Assembly: GCF_002160755.1 (NCBI RefSeq)
Contig: NZ_NFLE01000012.1
Coordinates: forward strand, 1 to 64,000
Reading direction: 5' to 3'
Length of the DNA: 64,000 bases
Origin: Lachnoclostridium sp. An14
Lineage (GTDB): Bacteria; Bacillota; Clostridia; Lachnospirales; Lachnospiraceae
Positions 33,182-40,061 of the stretch are shown here, one piece after another. A model generated the notes under the pieces. It made no database searches. It had not been told where the DNA came from and was given only the letters and a program-made list of their open reading frames with translations. Positions within the stretch are counted from its first letter, which is position 1. Every line of letters starts with the position of its first letter. Both the position numbers and the translations under genes were made by a program.

Positions 33182-33412
33182 ATGAAGAAGTTTACCAGCT
33201 GCATCCGCAGCAAAGCGAACGGCCTCGCGCTTCGGGCCCGTATGGCGCTCTCCAACCAGCGCGGCGATTTCTACATCTCTGATGCGGTCAAAATCATCAT
33301 CGCCGTTGTGCTGGGCGCCCTGCTGCTGGCGGCCCTGACCCTCATCTTCAACGATACGGTCATCCCCCGGATCACGCAGGAGATCGAGGGCCTGTTTGGC
33401 GCGGCCAACTAA
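33182..33412 (+). CDS. Flp-like major pilin candidate (76 aa)
   Basis: The last gene of the pilus operon, with AGGAGG before its ATG. A 30-residue charged head ends in NQRGDFYIS. One hydrophobic helix (DAVKIIIAVVLGALLLAALTLIF, about residues 36-58) and a short C-terminal tail (NDTVIPRITQEIEGLFGAAN) follow. Size, single helix and position are those of Flp pilins; DUF6133 proteins of Firmicutes look alike. The Gly-Asp before the helix is the likely cleavage site, although the usual Glu at +5 is missing. A very strong terminator follows, consistent with a highly expressed structural gene. Confidence 0.72.
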   Translation: MKKFTSCIRSKANGLALRARMALSNQRGDFYISDAVKIIIAVVLGALLLAALTLIFNDTVIPRITQEIEGLFGAAN

Positions 33413-33435
33413 GGGCTTGTTCGCTTAAATGCCGT

Positions 33436-33482
33436 CAGCGGGGATCAGCTTGTGGACATCCACAGCTGGTCCCCGCTTTTTT
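33436..33482 (+). terminator. Strong terminator after the pilin gene
   Basis: AGCGGGGA-CAGCT-GTGG pairs with CCAC-GCTG-TCCCCGCT around a four-base loop, followed by TTTTTTATT. It closes the pilus operon. Confidence 0.9.
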
Positions 33483-33515
33483 ATTATCTCAAAAAACGAC
33501 TATTGGAGGTAGAGG

Positions 33516-33863
33516 ATGAAAACATCCTGCAAATTTTATTCCTTTCTGCGGGCCGTCCGTGGGAACTGGCGCAACGCCATCTTTGTCAGCTGTGGCTGCG
33601 ATGCCTGCATGTATGGCCGGGAGAAGCCCTGTTCCGGATTCCTGCTGACAGTGGATGAGTGCGGTCAGGTCATGCTTCTGCCTGCGGAAACCGTGCATGA
33701 GCTGACCGGTGAGGAGGTAGAGCCCGCCGAGTGCAGCGCCGTCCTGTCGCGCTGCTCTTTTGACGCCGCTTTTTCCAAGTACATCGAATGGCATGCGCCG
33801 GACCCTTCCGCATGTACGCTCAGGCAGCTTTGTCTGGCCCCCAGCTGCAGCCAGAACAGCTGA
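33516..33863 (+). CDS. Cysteine-rich hypothetical protein (115 aa)
   Basis: Starts at an ATG after GGAGGTAGAG. It contains ten Cys, including SCGCDACMYGREKPCSG (residues 25-41), a likely metal-binding knot, plus CLAPSCSQN at the end. No membrane segment. A family was not recognised. It begins the gene run after the pilus operon, followed by a zinc-ribbon gene. Confidence 0.6.
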   Translation: MKTSCKFYSFLRAVRGNWRNAIFVSCGCDACMYGREKPCSGFLLTVDECGQVMLLPAETVHELTGEEVEPAECSAVLSRCSFDAAFSKYIEWHAPDPSACTLRQLCLAPSCSQNS

Positions 33864-33923
33864 TTTTTACACAGAAAGACGCCATCGCGCCGCCTTTGGC
33901 GCGTCTTTGGAGGTGATGATTTT

Positions 33924-34340
33924 ATGATGAAGCAAAAACAGATCAAATGTCCTTATTGCCATGCCAATGCCTCGCTCCGTCCGGCCAGTGTGGTTTATGG
34001 CTTGAACCGCCGCTCCCAGGGAAAATTTCTCTATCTCTGCGACCGCTGGCCCGCCTGCGATGCCTATGTGAGCGCCCATGACAGGACGCACCGGCCTATG
34101 GGAACTTTGGCAAATGGAGATCTCCGGCACAAGCGCATTTTGGCGCACCGGGCATTGGAACAGTTGCAGCAGAGCCGGCACATGGAAAAATGGGAGGTCT
34201 ATATCTGGCTCCAGGCGAAGCTTGGGCTGGATAAACGGCAGACTCATATCGGCCAGTTTTCCGAATGGATGTGCGATGAGGTCGTCCGCCTCTGCAGGCA
34301 GGCCTCAGCTCCTCCCGCCGCCGGACAGGCGGCAGCCTGA
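33924..34340 (+). CDS. Zinc-ribbon protein, DUF3268-like
   Basis: A 138-residue protein. CPYCHANASLR (residues 9-19) and YLCDRWPACDAYV (about 36-48) make a four-Cys zinc ribbon. ANGDLRHKRILAHRALEQLQ and a helical C-terminus (VYIWLQAKLGLDKRQTHIGQFSEWMCDEVVRLC) follow. This is the plan of the DUF3268 zinc-finger proteins, which often occur in mobile elements and have a topoisomerase-like zinc finger. It probably binds nucleic acid. GGAGG precedes the start. It is 14 bases from the sigma-like gene. Confidence 0.72.
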   Translation: MMKQKQIKCPYCHANASLRPASVVYGLNRRSQGKFLYLCDRWPACDAYVSAHDRTHRPMGTLANGDLRHKRILAHRALEQLQQSRHMEKWEVYIWLQAKLGLDKRQTHIGQFSEWMCDEVVRLCRQASAPPAAGQAAA

Positions 34341-34354
34341 CGGGAGGTGAGCAA

Positions 34355-34930
34355 ATGACCAGTCTGACGAAACAGCAGCAGGAACTCGTTGCTCAAAACC
34401 TGCCGGTGGTGCATTGGGTGATCTGCGACTATATCCATGTGAATCCGACTATCTGTGGCCTGGAGTACAGCGATCTGTTCCAGGAGGGGTGCGTCTGGCT
34501 CTGCAAAGCCGCGGCCACCTATAAAGACGATGGGCGGGCACAGTTTGCCACCTACGCCAAAACGGTCGTAAAAAACGGGCTTCTGTCCTATTGCCGGACA
34601 ATCTGCAACAGGGGCAAGATGTTCAGCCGGCTCATTATTGGAGAGCACGGGGAACTGGCCGCTGACGGTGAAGCCCTGAAGCCGCAGTCCGACGTATTTG
34701 ACACCCAAGTGTCCCTGATGGAAACGCTGTCGCTTCTGGAAGCCAGCAAACAGGACTATGACGGTGTGGCCCGGCTTGGGATCGAAGCCCTGGCGCTCAA
34801 GCTTCAGGGAATGCGGGTCACGGATATTGCGGAACTCTACCAGGTTCCGCCCTCCCATGTGGGTGCATGGATCTCGCGCTCGGTCGCCAAACTGCGCAGC
34901 GACCCCCGCTTTCTGGCAAGCCTGCTTTAA
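34355..34930 (+). CDS. Sigma-70-like RNA polymerase factor
   Basis: A 191-residue protein with region 2-like features: LVAQNLPVVHWVICDYI, LEYSDLFQEGCVWLCKAAATYKDDGRAQFATYAKTVVKNGLLSYCR (about residues 36-82). The C-terminal part reads as a region 4 HTH (ALALKLQGMRVTDIAELYQVPPSHVGAWISRSVAKLRSDPRF). It may direct polymerase to element promoters such as those at 7054 and 22292, which lack normal -35 boxes. A sigma-fold DNA-binding protein without polymerase contacts is an alternative. GGAGGTGAG precedes the ATG. Confidence 0.78.
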   Translation: MTSLTKQQQELVAQNLPVVHWVICDYIHVNPTICGLEYSDLFQEGCVWLCKAAATYKDDGRAQFATYAKTVVKNGLLSYCRTICNRGKMFSRLIIGEHGELAADGEALKPQSDVFDTQVSLMETLSLLEASKQDYDGVARLGIEALALKLQGMRVTDIAELYQVPPSHVGAWISRSVAKLRSDPRFLASLL

Positions 34931-34989
34931 ATTTGTTGAAAACCACGGCCTTCCCGCAGTAAAGGATATGTAAAAGGAGGCATTGATCA

Positions 34990-35691
34990 ATGGAACAGAA
35001 AACCTTATATACTGCAATCGGCCGTCTGGAGCGGGAAACAAATGGCTGTGGCCGGTCCTGCCCGGTCATCCGCCTTGGCGGTCAGCCCTACATGGTGGAT
35101 ATGCAGGAGCTGGTCGTTTGGACTGCCCTGAATTGGCGGATCTCCAAATGGGAGGATATTTCTTTTCAGTGCGATAAGCTGGCCTCATCTATGGGTGGTG
35201 CTGTCAGCCGGCCCTGGGATGACTGCGTGAACCGCCTGCTTACCCGCGGACTGCTGGTTTCCGGCTGCGGGGAGACCGAATACGATGCGCTGTATGATCT
35301 ATTGAGTCCCCTGGGCATCATCCCCACCAGCGGCTCTGCCCTGGTGCGCGGCGTATCGTTTATGAAGCTTGTATTCAGCCGTCGGGTTTCAGTCGGGCAG
35401 GCGCTGAAGCTGTTTCGCAAAGACCGCCGGACCGACTATGAATCCCGCGTCATGCGGCTCTCCCGGCAGGCCCTGCTTTCCACTGCGGAGATCATCAAAT
35501 GTGTGGAGCAGGATATCTTCTCCCTCCCCAGCGAGCGGGTCCTGATGGAGAAGGTGTACGGCGACAGCGAGACCACCTGCCAGAACATCGCCAGCCTGAT
35601 GAAGAACAGCCGGAGCAGCCAGGCGGTAACGCTGGCCGTTGCCAACCTGTATCTGCGCCAGCAAATCATTTTTGAAAGGATCAGTACATGA
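34990..35691 (+). CDS. Hypothetical protein (233 aa)
   Basis: Starts after AAAAGGAGG. Soluble, alpha-rich. The N-terminal half resembles a winged-helix layout (YMVDMQELVVWTALNWRISKWEDISFQCDKLASSM...DCVNRLLTRGLLVSGCGETEYDALYDLLSPLGII). The C-terminal half has RLSRQALLSTAEIIKCVEQDIFSLPSERVLMEKVYGDSETTCQNIASLM. No known family was recognised; a transcription regulator is possible. It overlaps the next gene by four bases. Confidence 0.6.
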   Translation: MEQKTLYTAIGRLERETNGCGRSCPVIRLGGQPYMVDMQELVVWTALNWRISKWEDISFQCDKLASSMGGAVSRPWDDCVNRLLTRGLLVSGCGETEYDALYDLLSPLGIIPTSGSALVRGVSFMKLVFSRRVSVGQALKLFRKDRRTDYESRVMRLSRQALLSTAEIIKCVEQDIFSLPSERVLMEKVYGDSETTCQNIASLMKNSRSSQAVTLAVANLYLRQQIIFERIST

Positions 35692-36191
35692 AAAACCAAT
35701 TGAGCCAATTTCCCTTTGTCCTGCGGCGCAAGATCCTGCTGACATTCCTGGCCGGGATCGCCAGCATAGCAGTCAGCTTTGTGATCTTCACTGTCGCCGC
35801 AGACCGCATCCTTCTGGTGCTGGGTGGACTTATTTTTGCCGCTTCTCTGGTGCTGGGCAGCAGCCTGTGGGGCACCGCCGCCCGGGGCCAGTACGAAGTG
35901 GTGGAAGGGATCTGCGCCAGCGTCAGCACCCCTATGCTGCGTCGTTACCGCAAGATCCAGCTGATTGATGAACAGGGGGCGGAGCGCACCTTGCTGTTGA
36001 GCAAAACCGCCAAGTTCCAGATCGGCGCCCGCTACCGCTTTTATTTTCAAAAAGGGAGCCGGCCTGCCGTCGGAAACGACTATCTGGATGCCGCCCTCTC
36101 CACCAACAGTTTTCTTGGATATGAGGCACTGGAGGACACATCCTCCTATAATGAAGAGATGGAAAGCGGAGAGCAAACACCCCATGAGTAA
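35688..36191 (+). CDS. Small membrane protein (167 aa)
   Basis: Two adjacent N-terminal helices (ILLTFLAGIASIAVSFVIFTVAA and ILLVLGGLIFAASLVLGSSLW, about residues 16-62) precede a cytoplasmic or external domain (YEVVEGICASVSTPMLRRYRKIQLIDEQGAERTLLLSKTAKFQIGARYRFYF), a small beta barrel in pattern, and an acidic tail. The ATG overlaps the previous stop. Function unknown. A terminator follows. Confidence 0.6.
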   Translation: MKNQLSQFPFVLRRKILLTFLAGIASIAVSFVIFTVAADRILLVLGGLIFAASLVLGSSLWGTAARGQYEVVEGICASVSTPMLRRYRKIQLIDEQGAERTLLLSKTAKFQIGARYRFYFQKGSRPAVGNDYLDAALSTNSFLGYEALEDTSSYNEEMESGEQTPHE

Positions 36192-36196
36192 GAAAT

Positions 36197-36248
36197 AGGG
36201 ATACGGCATCAAAGCTATGGCTTCGGTGCCGTATCCCTCTATTTTGTT
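36197..36248. terminator. Bidirectional terminator between convergent genes
   Basis: AGGGATACGGCA (36197-36208) pairs perfectly with TGCCGTATCCCT (36227-36238). A T-rich stretch follows on the plus strand, and ATTTCTTA on the minus strand. Confidence 0.82.
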
Positions 36249-36520
36249 ATTCTCATTCGGTAGCCGTGGCCCCGTACTGTTTCGATGATGTCAGCCCCCA
36301 GTTTGCGGCGGAGCTTGTAGATCATGCTGGAGATCCCCGTCCAACTGGCGTCAAAGGAGTCCACTGCAACGGCCTCATAGATCTGACGGGCGGTGAACAC
36401 CTGCCCTGGCCGACGGGCCAGCAGGAGCAGAATATCGAACTCCATCGGGGTCAGTTTAACCGGCGCACCAAACAGCCGTACCAGGTGATGCCGAGGGTAA
36501 ATTTCCAATGAGTTCATCAA
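36239..36520 (-). CDS. OmpR-type winged-helix DNA-binding domain protein, possibly start-damaged
   Basis: The frame encodes a complete trans_reg_C domain: LFGAPVKLTPMEFDILLLLARRPGQVFTARQIYEAV..., ISSMIYKLRRKLGADIIETVRGHGYRM. There is no receiver domain. The same frame stays open upstream to about 36650 and reads GKFVILSFSDGEEKALEKLI...DAPLL, which looks coding. However, the ATG after GGGAGGTG (near 36660) is in another frame and stops after six codons. So either a short 92-residue protein starts at 36517/36520 or a one-base shift has damaged a longer one. It follows the ABC permease gene directly. Confidence 0.65.
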   Translation of the reverse strand: MMNSLEIYPRHHLVRLFGAPVKLTPMEFDILLLLARRPGQVFTARQIYEAVAVDSFDASWTGISSMIYKLRRKLGADIIETVRGHGYRMRITK

Positions 36521-36662
36521 TAGTGGTGCATCTTTAGAAGCCGCTAGTGTAGAAAAATCTGAAATTGCGGAAAGTGTAGAAATCAGTTTCTCTAAAGCTT
36601 TTTCTTCACCATCACTGAAAGACAGTATTACAAATTTCCCAAATCCATCACCTCCCGATGAT

Positions 36663-39221
36663 TTACTCCATTCTCAGCCGCTCCACGATGCTGTGTTTTT
36701 CCAGGTTGCGGAAACACAGATGCGGAATCAGCACCGCAAAGATCAGCAGGATCGGGGTGCAGGCCACCAGCGGCAGCAGGGTGAAGCGGAAGGTGGTAAA
36801 TCCGCCCTCTACCATCGCCCGGACCACAACGCCCACGGCCAGGCTGCTGATAAGGTACGATGCCGCCAGCGTCAAAACCGCGTAAAACAATCCCTCGTTT
36901 ACCAGCATCCGATTGAGCTGCTTCTTGGTCATGCCCACGCTCTGGATGACCGCGAACTCACGCTTGCGGGATACGATGGCGGTCACCATCGAGTTGATGA
37001 AGTTCAGCACACCCACCAGCGCGATGACCACGCTGACAGCGTTGCCCATGACGGCGGAGGAACGGGTCTGGGCCTCGTACTGCTGTGCCATCGTCTGGCG
37101 GGAAGCCACCGGCAGGCCGAGGTCCGTCGTCTCCATATAGTCATCCAGGAACGCCTGTACTGTGTCGATGTGGGCGTCATCCACATTGAGGAAAAGCTTG
37201 CGCAGGGTGTGGTCCGGCCACTGCTCGCGGAATACCTCGCTGGGGATGATGAAGCTCAAATTAAACTTGTCGCCCGCGCCCTGCTGCACCGTCAGCTGGG
37301 TCACCGGATTCAGAGGATAAACCACCGCCATCACCGTATAGGTGCGGCCGTTCAGTTCCACGGTGCTGCCCGCGGAGGGGGTCGGCAGCACCGGGTAGTC
37401 TGTACCCAGTTCCAGGCTGGGGCCCACCGCCAGTACATAGTTCCCGCTGGCAAATTCGGCGGAGTCAAAGCTGCCCTCCAGCACATACTGCTCCTGGGTG
37501 ATAGCATCCAGCGGGATGCCGTCCAGGCCGTACAGGATGGCAGAGCCGTCGCCAGTCTCTAGGACATCCCGAAGCTGCTGGGCACCAGCAGCGTCGTAGG
37601 TTTCCCAATCGGCCAGTTTGTCCTCGGTGTAGAAGGCCGCCACATTTTGCAGTGTGCCCTCGTCCATCTGCCAGTCGATTTGGGCCGAGAACAGGTGGCC
37701 GGACGCTTCCACGCCTTCCTGGCCTTCTGCCTGAGCTACCAGAGAATCCGTCAGGGTGGTGCCGTGGGGGTCATAGTTGTTGATATAATCCTCGCTGGTG
37801 GCGTCGGACAGTTCAAAGTCGGCCAGGATCAGGTCAGCCAAGTATTTGTCCATGTCAAAGGCAGCGTTTTTGGCGTAAAAGCTGCTGAGCAGCACCAGGC
37901 CCAGGGTCAGAGAGCAGATCACCGTGATGGTACGCTTTTTGTTGCGCCACAGGTTGGCCCAGGCCATCGAGGCCAGGGAAGCGTTTCCACGGCGGCGCTT
38001 GGTTTTCTTCTTGCTGGAGCTGTCGGCGTCGCTCATGCGCAGGGCCTCAATGGGCGATACTTTTCCGGCGAGCCTTGCGGGCCGCAGGCAGGAGATCAGC
38101 ACTGTCACCCAGGCAAAGACCGCTGAGCCAATGAAGATGATGGGGCTGGCAGAGACCACGGCCTCGCCGTCTATTGTCCCCATGAGCACCGGCACCAGCA
38201 CGCTGCCCAGCAGCCAGCCCAGAATCAGACCGATGGGGATACCGATGATGCACAGCCGGTTGGCCTGCCCGTAGATCAGCTTCTTCAGCTGCTTGGTGGT
38301 CATGCCCAGGGTTTTCAGCTTGCCATAAAACTGCACATCGGCGGTCACGCTGATCTGGAAGATGTTGTATATAATCAGGTATCCGGCAATGAATACCAGC
38401 ACCATGCCCAGATACATGGGCATACTCTCCTGGGCGGCCATCGCCCCCATCTCCGGGGAGTAGGCCAGGTTGACATTGTATTCAAGACCCGTGAGGCCGG
38501 TATCCGCCAGGATACGGTCCATCGTCGCCTCAATGTTCTGGTCGCTTGCCAGATTGACCTGTACCATATAGAGGCCCAGCACCTGGCTTTCCTCGGTGGA
38601 AATGACGCCGCCGGTCATCTCAGCGGCATAGGCCCGGCTGACCCAGGCCATTGAGGAATAACTGGACTGGTTGCCCTCCCAGAAGCCGCAGAGGGTGAAG
38701 GTGGAAGTCGTCACTTCCTCGCCGCTGAGATCCTTGCGCCACTCCAGAGTCACGGTCTGCCCCAGCTCATGGGGGATGCCCAGACGGTCCAGGATGCTGG
38801 TATCCAGTGCGATCTCATCCGCCGCCTGGGGCATCTGCCCGGTGGTGGGGGCGGCATAGGAATGCCGGGCGTAGGCGTCATTGGCCCAGCGGATCTCCAC
38901 CGATTGCCCAGTCAGTTGTTGGTTTTCCGCAAGGCCCAGCACGATGCTGCGGCCCAGCTCCGCCACATCCGGGTGACCGGCGATCAGGTCGGCCTGCTCC
39001 TCGGTCAGTCCCCGCATGGAGGCCTGGGCATTGTAACCGGTCTGGCGGAAGGTCATCTCCACCAGGTTGCGGCTCATGCTCTGGGTCAGGGTGAACAGGG
39101 TGGCGAACATCATAGTGGTGAGCAGGATCGCCAGAATTGCCACCAGATTCCGGCCCCGGTTCGTACGGAACATCCGTTTGGTCAGTACCGGAATAGGACG
39201 AAAGATCAATTGTTTTTTCAT
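36663..39221 (-). CDS. FtsX/MacB-type ABC transporter permease
   Basis: An 852-residue permease with the duplicated FtsX layout. An N-terminal helix (LVAILAILLTTMMFATLFTL) and a large extracytoplasmic domain are followed by helices near residues 275-390 (MVLVFIAGYLIIYNIFQISVTADVQFYGKLKTLGMTTKQLK). A second half has its own helix (ITVICSLTLGLVLLSSFYA) and extracytoplasmic domain. The C-terminal core is AIVSRKREFAVIQSVGMTKKQLNRMLVNEGLFYAVLTLAA. Such transporters move or remove cell-envelope-active peptides rather than take up nutrients. It pairs with the ATPase gene 14 bases upstream. Confidence 0.88.
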   Translation of the reverse strand: MKKQLIFRPIPVLTKRMFRTNRGRNLVAILAILLTTMMFATLFTLTQSMSRNLVEMTFRQTGYNAQASMRGLTEEQADLIAGHPDVAELGRSIVLGLAENQQLTGQSVEIRWANDAYARHSYAAPTTGQMPQAADEIALDTSILDRLGIPHELGQTVTLEWRKDLSGEEVTTSTFTLCGFWEGNQSSYSSMAWVSRAYAAEMTGGVISTEESQVLGLYMVQVNLASDQNIEATMDRILADTGLTGLEYNVNLAYSPEMGAMAAQESMPMYLGMVLVFIAGYLIIYNIFQISVTADVQFYGKLKTLGMTTKQLKKLIYGQANRLCIIGIPIGLILGWLLGSVLVPVLMGTIDGEAVVSASPIIFIGSAVFAWVTVLISCLRPARLAGKVSPIEALRMSDADSSSKKKTKRRRGNASLASMAWANLWRNKKRTITVICSLTLGLVLLSSFYAKNAAFDMDKYLADLILADFELSDATSEDYINNYDPHGTTLTDSLVAQAEGQEGVEASGHLFSAQIDWQMDEGTLQNVAAFYTEDKLADWETYDAAGAQQLRDVLETGDGSAILYGLDGIPLDAITQEQYVLEGSFDSAEFASGNYVLAVGPSLELGTDYPVLPTPSAGSTVELNGRTYTVMAVVYPLNPVTQLTVQQGAGDKFNLSFIIPSEVFREQWPDHTLRKLFLNVDDAHIDTVQAFLDDYMETTDLGLPVASRQTMAQQYEAQTRSSAVMGNAVSVVIALVGVLNFINSMVTAIVSRKREFAVIQSVGMTKKQLNRMLVNEGLFYAVLTLAASYLISSLAVGVVVRAMVEGGFTTFRFTLLPLVACTPILLIFAVLIPHLCFRNLEKHSIVERLRME

Positions 39222-39235
39222 ACTATCCGCCCCCC

Positions 39236-39907
39236 TTACTGTGCCACAATCCGCCCATCCTCAATGCGGATCACACGGTCGGCCATGGCGGCAATCTCCG
39301 GGTTGTGGGTGATCATCACGATGGTCTGGTGAAATTCCTGACTGGTCATCTTCAGAAGGCCGATCACATCGTCGCTGGTCTTGGAGTCCAGGTTGCCGGT
39401 GGGCTCGTCGGCCAGAATGATAGAGGGCTTGGAGGCCAGGGCACGGGCAATCGCCACCCGCTGCTGCTGGCCGCCGGAGAGGTTATTGGGCAGACTATCC
39501 AGCTTCTTCTCCAGACCCAGCAGCTTCACGATGTTCATGATGAACTTTTTGTCCGGCTTGCGGCCATCCAGAGAGATGGGGAAAATGATGTTTTCCCACA
39601 CGCTGAGTACCGGCACCAGATTGTAGTTCTGAAAGATAAACCCGATCTGTTTGCGCCGGAAGATGGTGGCCTGTTCGCTGTTCAGCTTGGCAAGCTCGGT
39701 ATCGCCTACCCGGATGCTACCCTCAGTGGGGGTGTCCAGGCCGCCCAGCATATTCAGCAGAGTGGATTTTCCGGAGCCGGATGTTCCGATGATAGCGGTG
39801 AATTTTCCCCGCTCAATATCCAGGTTCACCCCGTCCAGGGCGCGCACCTGCGTCTCACCTTTGCCGTAGTATTTCTTCAGACCTCTGGCCTGCAAAATGG
39901 TCTCCAT
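39236..39907 (-). CDS. ABC transporter ATPase (MacB/LolD class)
   Basis: A 223-residue ATPase with Walker [20 protein letters not shown] near residue 38, Q-loop [20 protein letters not shown], signature [16 protein letters not shown], Walker [21 protein letters not shown] and the switch His in [15 protein letters not shown]. It energises the permease encoded at 36663-39221. It starts a separate transcription unit: a terminator lies between it and the upstream permease gene, and its promoter region holds an 11-bp spaced direct repeat. Confidence 0.93.
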   Translation of the reverse strand: METILQARGLKKYYGKGETQVRALDGVNLDIERGKFTAIIGTSGSGKSTLLNMLGGLDTPTEGSIRVGDTELAKLNSEQATIFRRKQIGFIFQNYNLVPVLSVWENIIFPISLDGRKPDKKFIMNIVKLLGLEKKLDSLPNNLSGGQQQRVAIARALASKPSIILADEPTGNLDSKTSDDVIGLLKMTSQEFHQTIVMITHNPEIAAMADRVIRIEDGRIVAQ

Positions 39908-39983
39908 AAGCCGTACCTCCTCGTTCTTTTGAGAAGTCCTCCCTTCTCTTTGTCTGTATCATAGCAGGCCAATGTCTCATTTC

Positions 39984-40001
39984 AGGTACAGCAAAGGTAC
40001 A
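39984..40001 (-). promoter_or_regulatory. Direct repeat, candidate response-regulator site
   Basis: On the minus strand TGTACCT occurs twice, 11 bp apart (plus-strand AGGTACA at 39984 and 39995), about 80 bases before the ATPase gene. A -10-like TATGAT lies nearer the gene without a good -35. OmpR-type regulators typically bind such one-turn repeats; the regulator encoded at 45420-46112 is the obvious candidate. Confidence 0.5.
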
Positions 40002-40012
40002 TTTTTGTGACA

Positions 40013-40048
40013 TTGCAAAAAAACGCGCCTTCCCACAGGAGGGCGCGT
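40013..40048 (-). terminator. Terminator after the first ABC operon
   Basis: On the minus strand ACGCGCC pairs with GGCGCGT around a 12-base loop, followed by TTTTTTTGC. It separates the two transporter units. Confidence 0.82.
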
Positions 40049-40061
40049 TTTCGCATTTTCA

